Origin: Candidatus Rhodoferax odensensis
Lineage (GTDB): Bacteria; Pseudomonadota; Gammaproteobacteria; Burkholderiales; Burkholderiaceae_C
Direction: 5' to 3'
Assembly: GCA_016718405.1 (NCBI GenBank)
Contig: JADKDJ010000005.1
Coordinates: forward strand, 124,001 to 188,000
DNA length: 64,000 nt
Shown here: positions 49,929 through 59,522 of the stretch, piece after piece
Layout of the letters: each line of letters begins with the position of its first letter
Position numbering within the stretch: position 1 is the stretch's first letter
Notes under the pieces: model-generated
Seen by the model: only the letters and a program-made list of their open reading frames with translations
Told to the model about the DNA's origin: nothing
Database searches by the model: none
Position numbers and translations under genes: made by a program

Positions 49929-52757
49929 CTACGCGCTTTCCGGTTGAATGTTAGCTGATCGCTCCAGGTTCAAGGCCAGCAGGCGCTTGAGGATTTCGTC
50001 GTCGGGCATGTCGGGGCTGTAGTCAGTCCAGCCGTAGGCGGTGGCGACGGCGGCGTCCAGTTGCTGGTGCGCCATGGCGAGCCACGCGGGGCGCTGGTTG
50101 TACAGGTTGGTGAGCGTGCGTTTTTGCAGCGCCTTGAGGTCGGCCTCGATGATGTCGGGCCTGGGTTCGATGCGGTCGGGGTAGGGCGAGGTGCTCATGC
50201 CCAGCGGGATGACCTCGGGCACGCGCTGCGTCCACTCGGGCGGGTTGAGCCAGTTCTCGCGCAGGTCGTTCAGGCGTTTGGCGGCTTGGGCGATGGCGAT
50301 TGCGTTTTGGCGCACGCCCGGCGAGGTGCTTGCGCACTCCGGGCGGCTGAGCGGCAGAGGGCCCTGCTCCGTGTCCCCCGCCCGCTGTGCGGGCTCCTCC
50401 TTGACCTGCGCAGAACCCTCTGCCGCCCAGCCACCCTCCCGGTTAGAGTGTGGGTGTGAGGAATGAATCGGTCTTACAGTCGCTACGTTTTTTGTAGCTG
50501 CTTGCGCATATTGCACGAGGGCTAGAAGCTGATTTTCATCTGATAGATCGGCTGGAATAACTGCGCCGCCCGCCAGCGTCTCCGTGCGCTGGTGCGCGGT
50601 GTCGGCGGGGGTCAGGCCGGCTGGGAAGGGGAAGGTCTCGAAGCAGGTGGTGGGGGTGTAGCGCGGCCTGTCTTCCAATGATGTGCCCATGCGCAGCGAC
50701 CAGAGTTCGTGGAAGCGGCTGTGCAGGATGCCGAAGGTGGTGTCGTCGGCGCGGGCGACCACGACCACTTGAATGTCAGGCAGAACACGCACGTCGAGCT
50801 GGGTCCACACCCTGTGCTTAGAAACACGTGGCGTAGCGAGGTAAGTCGGCAAAGGCACCAATGCACGACGCAATGCCGGAGAGGGCTCGCCGAGCCGCCA
50901 CCAATACTTTCTACGGCTTTCCCGGCGCCCTGCGAGTCGCATGGGTTTGACGTCTTCGCTCAGACGATTGAACGGGTGCTCGGTGAGCGCCGCCTCGCTC
51001 TCAGGCATGTTCAAACCAAAGTCGATGATCCATGTGTCCGACGAGCGATCAGTAATGTCTTTACCATTACTCCAAGGCTTTAGCACGTCGGCGATGCGTG
51101 GACCCAAAGATGGCTGCCTTAGCCACGTCATTGCAGTCATTCGGTCTATTGTGAAAGGACCGTTTTGTTGGACACCGAGCAGGCATGCCGAAGCGTTGCT
51201 CGCTAACTTGGCAGCGGTTTCTGCACTTTCGCTCACGTGCCTGGCAACGAGGTCTGCATTAATGAACTTCGTCTCCACGCCATTCAATTTTGGTGTTTGC
51301 GATGCTGCTCCAAAAGCAACAAGAGACACGCGCACCGCCGCACCCTCGTTCACCCAGCCTTCATCGCTCCAAGCTTCATAGATGCGAGTCGTATTGCAAA
51401 TTGCATTGAGCACCGCGCGATTCTTGCCGCCGCGAATGGAGTTGGTTGCTACCAGCCCGGCTGCGCCCAGTCCATTCGTCTCGATCGCCGTGCGCGCCTT
51501 TTCGAACCAGTAGCAAACCAAGTCCGCACCACCCGGCACGCGGCCTTCGTAGGTTTTGCGCAGGGCTTCGGTGTAGGCGTCGCCCAACTCCGCACGCATC
51601 TTCTTGTCCCCCAAAAACGGCGGATTCCCAATCACCACGCTCGCCTTGGGCCAGGTAGCTTCGACGGGCGCGCCCAGGTCGCGAAGAGGCGTGGGTGGGG
51701 CGGATGTCGGGGGCGATTTCAAAAAGCGAAGCGTATGAGCCCCCGGCGTCTGCCCCACCCGCGCCTCGGAGTCCCTGAAATGGGGGTCAGAGCCCGAGTT
51801 TCCCTTCGTGAAATCGGGATCTGACCCCCATTTCAGCAACGCATCCCGGCATTCAATATTGTCGAGCGGCTCCAGAACCGGGTCGGTCTTGAAGTCGTAG
51901 CCGTGGGCCATGCGCCATTGCAGCTCGCCAATCCACACCGTCACGCGAGCCAGCTCGGCCGCGTATTCGTTCAGCTCAATGCCCAGCACGTTGTGTGGGC
52001 CGGTCACCAGATCGGCCTCGCGGTCCAGGCCCAGCGCCGCCGCGTCGAGGTGGCTCTTGTGCTCGATGTCCTTCAAGGCCTTCAGGCCAAGAAACAGAAA
52101 GTTGCCACTGCCGCAGGCGGGGTCGAGCACGCGGTAGTCTTTGAGCTGCTCCAGCCACAACACGAACCGGGCACGTGCCAACTTGTAGTGCTTGTCGCCT
52201 TTTTTGGTACTTTTGGCCAGCAGGCCTTTAAGCTCCTGCGTTACCAGCTCCCATTGTTGTAGCAAAGGGCGGCTCAGCACCGGCTCCACGATGCGCAAAA
52301 TGGTGGCTGGGTCGGTGTAGTGGGCGCCGAGCTGGCTGCGCTTGCTTGGATCCAGACCGCGTTCAAACAGCGTGCCGAAAATGGACACGTCGATGGCCGA
52401 CCAGTTCAGGGCGGCGGCATTGCGCAGCTCGGTCATCTCCATGATGGACAGCGCGGGCACGTTCACCTTTTTGAACAGGCCGCCGTTGAACCAGGGGATA
52501 TCGTCATTGCCGTACAGCCCGCCGTCGCGCATCACGGTGAACAGGTTGGTCAGGCCCTGGGTCAGCTTGTCGCTGGTCAGCGTCTTGTTGTTGACCAGCC
52601 CCTCGAACATGCGCCCGGGCAGCAGGCCCACGTCCTCCGCAAAAAAGCAGAACAAGCATTGGGTCAGAAAGTGCGCCACCTCGTCGGCATGTGCTTGCCA
52701 GCCTCGGGATCGGCCCACTTGGGCCTCGGCGGCGCAGGCCGTCGGCCAGGGTGGCAA
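49929..52757 (-). CDS. MmeI-type restriction-modification protein, C-terminal part (methyltransferase, target recognition)
   Basis: The 942-residue frame holds the helical, methyltransferase and target-recognition parts of an MmeI-like type IIL enzyme. The recognisable protein resumes at ADEVAHFLTQCLFCFFAED (about 52688). The SAM-binding motif DPACGSGNFLFLGLKAL and catalytic NPPFLGDKKM (N6-adenine motif IV) are intact, and the C-terminal LNPPEW and YGWTDYSPD regions match the family. The first 23 residues are out of frame and are not homologous. The gene contains four in-frame palindromic repeats (50335-50449, 50480-50537, 51686-51767 and 51775-51836) that lengthen the protein. The N-terminal nuclease part is in another frame (next entry). 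Confidence 0.85.
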   Translation of the reverse strand: MPPWPTACAAEAQVGRSRGWQAHADEVAHFLTQCLFCFFAEDVGLLPGRMFEGLVNNKTLTSDKLTQGLTNLFTVMRDGGLYGNDDIPWFNGGLFKKVNVPALSIMEMTELRNAAALNWSAIDVSIFGTLFERGLDPSKRSQLGAHYTDPATILRIVEPVLSRPLLQQWELVTQELKGLLAKSTKKGDKHYKLARARFVLWLEQLKDYRVLDPACGSGNFLFLGLKALKDIEHKSHLDAAALGLDREADLVTGPHNVLGIELNEYAAELARVTVWIGELQWRMAHGYDFKTDPVLEPLDNIECRDALLKWGSDPDFTKGNSGSDPHFRDSEARVGQTPGAHTLRFLKSPPTSAPPTPLRDLGAPVEATWPKASVVIGNPPFLGDKKMRAELGDAYTEALRKTYEGRVPGGADLVCYWFEKARTAIETNGLGAAGLVATNSIRGGKNRAVLNAICNTTRIYEAWSDEGWVNEGAAVRVSLVAFGAASQTPKLNGVETKFINADLVARHVSESAETAAKLASNASACLLGVQQNGPFTIDRMTAMTWLRQPSLGPRIADVLKPWSNGKDITDRSSDTWIIDFGLNMPESEAALTEHPFNRLSEDVKPMRLAGRRESRRKYWWRLGEPSPALRRALVPLPTYLATPRVSKHRVWTQLDVRVLPDIQVVVVARADDTTFGILHSRFHELWSLRMGTSLEDRPRYTPTTCFETFPFPAGLTPADTAHQRTETLAGGAVIPADLSDENQLLALVQYAQAATKNVATVRPIHSSHPHSNREGGWAAEGSAQVKEEPAQRAGDTEQGPLPLSRPECASTSPGVRQNAIAIAQAAKRLNDLRENWLNPPEWTQRVPEVIPLGMSTSPYPDRIEPRPDIIEADLKALQKRTLTNLYNQRPAWLAMAHQQLDAAVATAYGWTDYSPDMPDDEILKRLLALNLERSANIQPESA
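50335..50449. repeat. Palindromic repeat inside the MmeI-like gene, 3' copy
   Basis: The arms are GGCGGCTGAGCGGCAGAGGG (50342-50361) and CCCTCTGCCGCCCAGCCACC (50416-50435), pairing at 18 of 20 positions, with outer CACTC and GAGTG and a small inner CCCGC..GCGGG hairpin. It is translated as a Pro/Glu/Ser/Gly-rich insert in the target-recognition or C-terminal region. Confidence 0.7.
50480..50537. repeat. GCTAC-type repeat inside the MmeI-like gene
   Basis: GCTACGTTTTTTGTAGC makes a hairpin and is followed by TGCTTGCGCAT...GGGCTAGAAGCTGATTTTC, a stretch I recognise as a dispersed repeat common in Comamonadaceae. On the coding strand it gives the residues ENQLLALVQYAQAATKNVA. It is in frame. 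Confidence 0.55.
51686..51767. repeat. Large palindrome inside the MmeI-like gene
   Basis: 29-base arms at 51686-51714 and 51739-51767 (GAGGCGTGGGTGGGGCGGAT... and its complement) match at 25 of 29 positions around a 24-base loop. It lies immediately next to the repeat at 51775. Together they insert about 50 residues just before the catalytic NPPF block. Confidence 0.75.
51775..51836. repeat. REP-type palindrome inside the MmeI-like gene
   Basis: The arms CTGAAATGGGGGTCAGA (51775-51791) and TCTGACCCCCATTTCAG (51820-51836) are a perfect 17-base inverted pair, continued inward by CCCGA and TCGGG. The core GGGTCAGA/TCTGACCC is the same as in the intergenic copies C and D. It is in frame and encodes SGSDPHF-type residues. 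Confidence 0.8.
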
Positions 52758-53256
52758 AGCTTTTGGCGGCGGCTTCGGTGATGTCGCGGCTGGTCTTTTG
52801 CGGGCGAAAGCTCTCGGGGTCCAACCACAGGCGGCGCAGCAGGGCTTGCTTTTCTGGTTGGTCCAGCTCGTGCAGCAACACCGTGTGCACTTCGGACGGA
52901 TGGCCGTTGAACTGCGTGTGGATGCGGATCGTCAGGCGGTCGCACACCACCAGCACCGGCGGGTTGGAGAGGGCCAGGCTGTAGGTGAGCAATTGCTTGA
53001 GGGCGGCGTCCAGATTGCGGCCGGGCGCCTTGTTCTCCCACGCGAAATGGTTGCGCATGAACACATCGGCGTAGCCCCGTGCCTCGCCCAGCACCAGCGT
53101 GTCTTGCTCAAAGATGTAGTCGCCGGCACTGCCCGGCGTGGGCACGCCCAACAACTGGCACAGGTCGATGAAGTGGGGCTGTGCGCCTTGGCGCTCGTTC
53201 AGGTCGTACGCGGGGCCGCCGGGGCCCCATTTGGCGATGAATTGTTGTGGGGTCAT
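52504..53256 (-). CDS. MmeI-type restriction-modification protein, N-terminal nuclease part (frameshifted)
   Basis: A 250-residue frame that is the 5' end of the MmeI-like gene. It contains the endonuclease signature D-X9-E-X-K exactly as in MmeI: Asp64 in GYADVF, Glu74 and Lys76 in WENK. After SFATLADGLRRRG (about 52722) the frame leaves the family sequence. The expected continuation appears in a third frame (PKWADPEAGKHM) and then in the frame of the next part (ADEVAHF), so at least two indels lie at about 52690-52722. Cleavage and methylation modules are therefore probably not made as one protein unless the indels are sequencing errors. Confidence 0.82.
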   Translation of the reverse strand: MTPQQFIAKWGPGGPAYDLNERQGAQPHFIDLCQLLGVPTPGSAGDYIFEQDTLVLGEARGYADVFMRNHFAWENKAPGRNLDAALKQLLTYSLALSNPPVLVVCDRLTIRIHTQFNGHPSEVHTVLLHELDQPEKQALLRRLWLDPESFRPQKTSRDITEAAAKSFATLADGLRRRGPSGPIPRLASTCRRGGALSDPMLVLLFCGGRGPAARAHVRGAGQQQDADQRQADPGPDQPVHRDARRRAVRQ

Positions 53257-53268
53257 AGGGGGCGCACG

Positions 53269-53583
53269 TCAATAGCCTCGGAACAGCATGTCCATGGCGG
53301 TCTCGATGTCGAGTGCGTGGGTTCGCGCATGGGTCGTGGGTTGCTGCAACTCCTGCACCAGAAAGACGGCGATGCCCAGGGGGTGAAGCCGTAGTGCCGT
53401 CCGCGCTACCGTGATGACCGGGTTGAACCGGTCGGTCATGCCGGGAAAAGCGCCGGGCGTGGCCAACGGGACGCAGACGCGTTCGGCAAAGCGATGCAGC
53501 AGATCGCTCTGGACTTCGAGTACGAAGGGAAAGCTGTCACGGTCGGCCTTGATCGGGTTGGGGTAAACGTCGAATCGCGCCAT
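53269..53583 (-). CDS. CcdB-family toxin
   Basis: A 104-residue protein with the CcdB fold pattern: ARFDVYPNPIKADRDSFPFVLEVQ at the start (in part), CVPLATPGAFPGMTDRFNPVI in the middle (in part) and LVQELQQ late. CcdB poisons DNA gyrase by trapping the cleaved complex. The usual C-terminal Trp-Gly-Ile-type ending is replaced by DMLFRGY, so gyrase poisoning is not assured. It follows its antitoxin gene after 3 bases, as expected for a toxin-antitoxin module, and ends 12 bases upstream of the MmeI-like gene start on the same strand. Confidence 0.85.
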   Translation of the reverse strand: MARFDVYPNPIKADRDSFPFVLEVQSDLLHRFAERVCVPLATPGAFPGMTDRFNPVITVARTALRLHPLGIAVFLVQELQQPTTHARTHALDIETAMDMLFRGY

Positions 53584-53586
53584 CGC

Positions 53587-53892
53587 TCAGGCGCTCTCGG
53601 CACGCCAGCGCCGCACGCGCTGAGAGTAGGGTTCGCGCTGTGATGCCCAGGCGTTGTATTGGTCAATGTCAGCCGCGTGCGCATCGGCCCATTCTCGGGT
53701 GCCTTGACTGGATGCGGGCGGTCGCGGCACCGCATAGCTGGGCGGGGCCTCGTTGACCGCCTGGTTGGCTGGCACAACCTTGACCGGTTGCATGACGATG
53801 CTGCCGTCGGGCCGGATGTCCATCTCAAATAACTGCCCGGCGTACTTCTTTCCCAGCGAGATCTGGCCGCTGGCGCCGACTTCTTTCAGCAT
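53587..53892 (-). CDS. CcdA-like antitoxin with a non-standard N-terminal domain
   Basis: A 101-residue antitoxin. The C-terminal half (REWADAHAADIDQYNAWASQ and the following RVRRWR) matches the toxin-binding tail of CcdA (helix with I-x-x-Y-N and a late aromatic/arginine stretch). The N-terminal half (GASGQISLGKKYAGQLFEMD, then DGSIVMQPVKVVP) is not the ribbon-helix-helix of ordinary CcdA; it looks like a swapped-hairpin AbrB-type DNA-binding fold. AGAGGAG lies 5 bases before the ATG at 53892. It should bind the CcdB toxin and repress its own promoter, which should lie in 53893-53976. Confidence 0.75.
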   Translation of the reverse strand: MLKEVGASGQISLGKKYAGQLFEMDIRPDGSIVMQPVKVVPANQAVNEAPPSYAVPRPPASSQGTREWADAHAADIDQYNAWASQREPYSQRVRRWRAESA

Positions 53893-53976
53893 GGGTGCTC
53901 CTCTATTTCCGTCATGCAATCATGCGGCATGATTCTTGATGCGTCAAGCTTCGGTTGATGCCGTCGCGGTCAGCCG

Positions 53977-56589
<2,613 letters not shown>

Positions 56590-56724
56590 CGCATCAAGTC
56601 TAGCAAGACCGAGCGGCTGCGCTGGCGCGCCACGTGTCGTACCCGGTGGCGGCGGGCGGCGCTCGCGCTCGGGCCAGGGCTGCTAGAGTCGGCACCATGA
56701 ATACGCGCAACTTTGGCGATTTCC

Positions 56725-59418
56725 GTGACGACCCAGCCACCCGGACCTGACGCGGCCCTGCCACCGGGTGGGTGGGTCGACCCGGTGGTCCGGCAGAATC
56801 GCATGCTGCATGCGATCAGCCGCGCCCAGTCGCTGGTGATTGACGCCGGCGATAGTGGCACGGTGTTTGACGGGCTGCTGGCGGAGCTTTTGGGCCTGAC
56901 GCGAGCCGAGTACGGCTTTATCGGTGAGGTGTTGTACACGCCCGAGGCGGACCCCTACCTCAAGACTTATGCCATCACCAACATCGCCTGGGACGACGCG
57001 ACCCACGCGCTCTATGCGCAGCGCGCGCCAGGCGGCATGGTTTTCTCCAATCTGAAGTCTTTGTTTGGCGCAGCCCTGGTTAGCGCCAAGCCGGTCATTG
57101 CCAACGACCCGGCCAACGATCCGCGGCGCTGCGGCTTGCCGTACGGTCATCCGCCGCTCAATGCCTTTCTGGGTATCCCGATCGAGCATGGTGACAAGTT
57201 GGTGGCGATGATTGGGCTGGCCAACCAGCCCGGCGGGTTTCGCGACGACGATGTTGTTTTCCTGGAGCCGCTGTGCAAGACCATCGGGCAACTGGTCCAT
57301 GAACGCAGGACCGAGCTGCAAAGGCGCGTGGCGCTGGAAGAGCTGGAGCGCACCGCGGCGCTGCTGGCCCAGCGCACCGAGGCCCTCAAGACCACGCTCG
57401 ACAGCATGAGCCAGGGTATCGTGATGCTTGACGCCAACGGGCGTATCACGGTGCACAACCAGCGCCTGATCGAACTGCTGGAGTTGCCCGAGAGCTTGTT
57501 GGCGACGCAGCCGACTTTCGCCGAAGTGGTTCAGTTTCAGCGGGTGCGCGGTGACTTTGGAGACAACTTCGAGCGCGTGGATGCGGCGGCACGCAAGCAG
57601 TTGGCCGAGGGTGTTCTGGCCCGGCAGCCGGGCAGTTATCTGCGCCATACGCCAAATGGCCGGGTGCTTCAGGTCGCCACCCGTCACTTGCCAGACGGCG
57701 GTGTGGTGCGCACCTATGCCGATGTCACCGAGCAACAGAAAGTGCATCAGGAGCTGCGCGCCAGCGAGCAGCGTTTTCGCAGCCTGACAGGGCTCTCGTC
57801 AGACTGGTATTGGGTGCAGGACGAACAGTTTCGCTTCGTCCAGTTCGAGGGCAACCGAGAGGCCAAGACGCAACGCCTGGAGGCCGCTGACCTGGGGCAG
57901 ACGCGCTGGGAGATTGGTGCTGACAACATGACCGAGGCCGACTGGAAGGTTCACCGCGCAGCGCTGGAGGCGCGCCAGGTCTTTCGGGAACTGGAACTGC
58001 AGCGCCGTCGCGACGACGGCACGGCCTATTGGATATCGGTCAGTGGAGAACCGATCGTCGACGAGGCGGGCGAGTTTCACGGCTACTGCGGCATTGGCTG
58101 CGACATCACCTCACGCAAGCTTGCCGAGGCGCAGATCGAGAAACTGGCCTTCTTTGACGTTTTGACTGGACTGCCCAACCGGCGCCTGCTGTACGACCGA
58201 CTGCAGCAGGCGGTCGCGCTCGGGCACCGTCGCGGCGCGCACGGAGCCTTGTTGTTCATCGATCTGGATGACTTCAAAGCCATCAACGATACCCAGGGGC
58301 ACGAAGTCGGAGATCAGTTGCTCAAGCAGGTCGCGTCACGCTTGAGTGCTTGCGTGCGTCAGACCGACACCGTGGCGCGTCTCGGTGGCGATGAGTTTGT
58401 GGTCATGCTTGACGAGTTGAGTGACCAACCCGCGCAGGCGGCAGCGCAGGCCGAGGCAGTTGGTCGAAAAATCCTCGTCACCTTGAATCAGCCCTTTGAC
58501 ATGGCGCAGCAGCGCTTGCACAGCTCGCCCAGCATTGGCGTGGCCTTGCACTGCAGCCCGCAAGACAGCGCCGACGAGCTGCTCAAGCGCGCCGACCTCG
58601 CCATGTACCAGGCCAAAGCCGCGGGTCGGAACACGATGCGCTTCTTTGACCCGCAAATGCAGGCCGTGGTGTCTGAGCGCGCTGCGCTGGAGGCGGATCT
58701 TCGCCACGGGCTGGCCCGCGGGGAACTGCTGCTGCACTACCAGCCGGTGGTGGACGCGACCGGGCAAACCACCGGAGTGGAGGCGCTGGCACGTTGGCAA
58801 CACCCGCGGCGTGGCCTGGTTGCGCCTGGCGAGTTCATCCCCTTGGCGGAACAGTCGGGTTTGATTCTGAGCTTGGGGCAGTCGGTGCTGGAGATGGCTT
58901 GTCGGCAGTTGGTCGCCTGGAGTGAACACGTCAGCACGCGGGACTGGAGCATGGCCGTCAATGTCAGTGCGCGCCAGTTTCGGCATCCTGACTTCGTCAG
59001 CGTGGTGCTCACGACCTTGCGCAACGCCGGGGCCAATCCGCACCGGCTCAAGCTGGAGTTGACAGAGAGTCTGCTGGTGTCCGATGTGAACGACGCGATC
59101 GCCAAGATGACTGAGCTGCGTGCGATCGGCGTGCGGTTTGCACTGGACGACTTCGGCACCGGCTACTCGTCGCTGAGGTACTTGCAGCGCCTGCCCTTGG
59201 ACCAGCTCAAGATCGACCAAAGCTTTGTGCGCGACGTCCTGCACAGCGCCAACGATGCAGCCATCGTGCGCACCATTTTGTCGCTGGCGCACAGCATGGC
59301 ACTGACGGTGGTGGCCGAGGGGGTTGAGACGCGCGGACAGCATGAGTTCCTGGCGCAGAGCGGCTGCATCGCCTTTCAGGGCTACCTGTTTGGTCGACCG
59401 GCGCCGATCATGCCTTAG
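56725..59418 (+). CDS. GAF-PAS-PAS-GGDEF-EAL cyclic-di-GMP protein
   Basis: A protein of about 897 residues with a GAF domain (about residues 20-195, EYGFIGEVLYTP and NAFLGIPIEHGDKLVAMIGLAN), a PAS (about 220-335), a second PAS (about 345-455), GGDEF (RLGGDEF near residue 554) and EAL (GVEALARW near 686; NVSARQF, ELTESLL, DDFGTGYSS, KIDQSFV). All catalytic motifs are intact. No ATG in frame starts the protein; GTG at 56725 gives the natural start MTTQPPGPDA, and TTG at 56713 is the alternative. No membrane segment was found. The following gene, similar in layout and sequence, is probably a tandem paralogue. Confidence 0.9.
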   Translation: MTTQPPGPDAALPPGGWVDPVVRQNRMLHAISRAQSLVIDAGDSGTVFDGLLAELLGLTRAEYGFIGEVLYTPEADPYLKTYAITNIAWDDATHALYAQRAPGGMVFSNLKSLFGAALVSAKPVIANDPANDPRRCGLPYGHPPLNAFLGIPIEHGDKLVAMIGLANQPGGFRDDDVVFLEPLCKTIGQLVHERRTELQRRVALEELERTAALLAQRTEALKTTLDSMSQGIVMLDANGRITVHNQRLIELLELPESLLATQPTFAEVVQFQRVRGDFGDNFERVDAAARKQLAEGVLARQPGSYLRHTPNGRVLQVATRHLPDGGVVRTYADVTEQQKVHQELRASEQRFRSLTGLSSDWYWVQDEQFRFVQFEGNREAKTQRLEAADLGQTRWEIGADNMTEADWKVHRAALEARQVFRELELQRRRDDGTAYWISVSGEPIVDEAGEFHGYCGIGCDITSRKLAEAQIEKLAFFDVLTGLPNRRLLYDRLQQAVALGHRRGAHGALLFIDLDDFKAINDTQGHEVGDQLLKQVASRLSACVRQTDTVARLGGDEFVVMLDELSDQPAQAAAQAEAVGRKILVTLNQPFDMAQQRLHSSPSIGVALHCSPQDSADELLKRADLAMYQAKAAGRNTMRFFDPQMQAVVSERAALEADLRHGLARGELLLHYQPVVDATGQTTGVEALARWQHPRRGLVAPGEFIPLAEQSGLILSLGQSVLEMACRQLVAWSEHVSTRDWSMAVNVSARQFRHPDFVSVVLTTLRNAGANPHRLKLELTESLLVSDVNDAIAKMTELRAIGVRFALDDFGTGYSSLRYLQRLPLDQLKIDQSFVRDVLHSANDAAIVRTILSLAHSMALTVVAEGVETRGQHEFLAQSGCIAFQGYLFGRPAPIMP

Positions 59419-59522
59419 CGATGCTGCCTTCGTGTGGGGCCCTGCGTCGTGCACCAGAGGCAAAATCCGCGGTTGCGGCACAATGAGCTGATCAGTCGAC
59501 CACCAACGTGGAGCCTACCCTT

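Noticed and set aside
50335..51836. CRISPR-like array because of repeated palindromes
   Set aside because: The repeats differ from each other, are not evenly spaced and there are no cas genes.
49929..53892. A complete defence island such as BREX or DISARM around the methyltransferase
   Set aside because: The methyltransferase has the MmeI nuclease motif and no BrxC, PglZ, helicase or PLD genes accompany it; only a toxin-antitoxin pair is adjacent.
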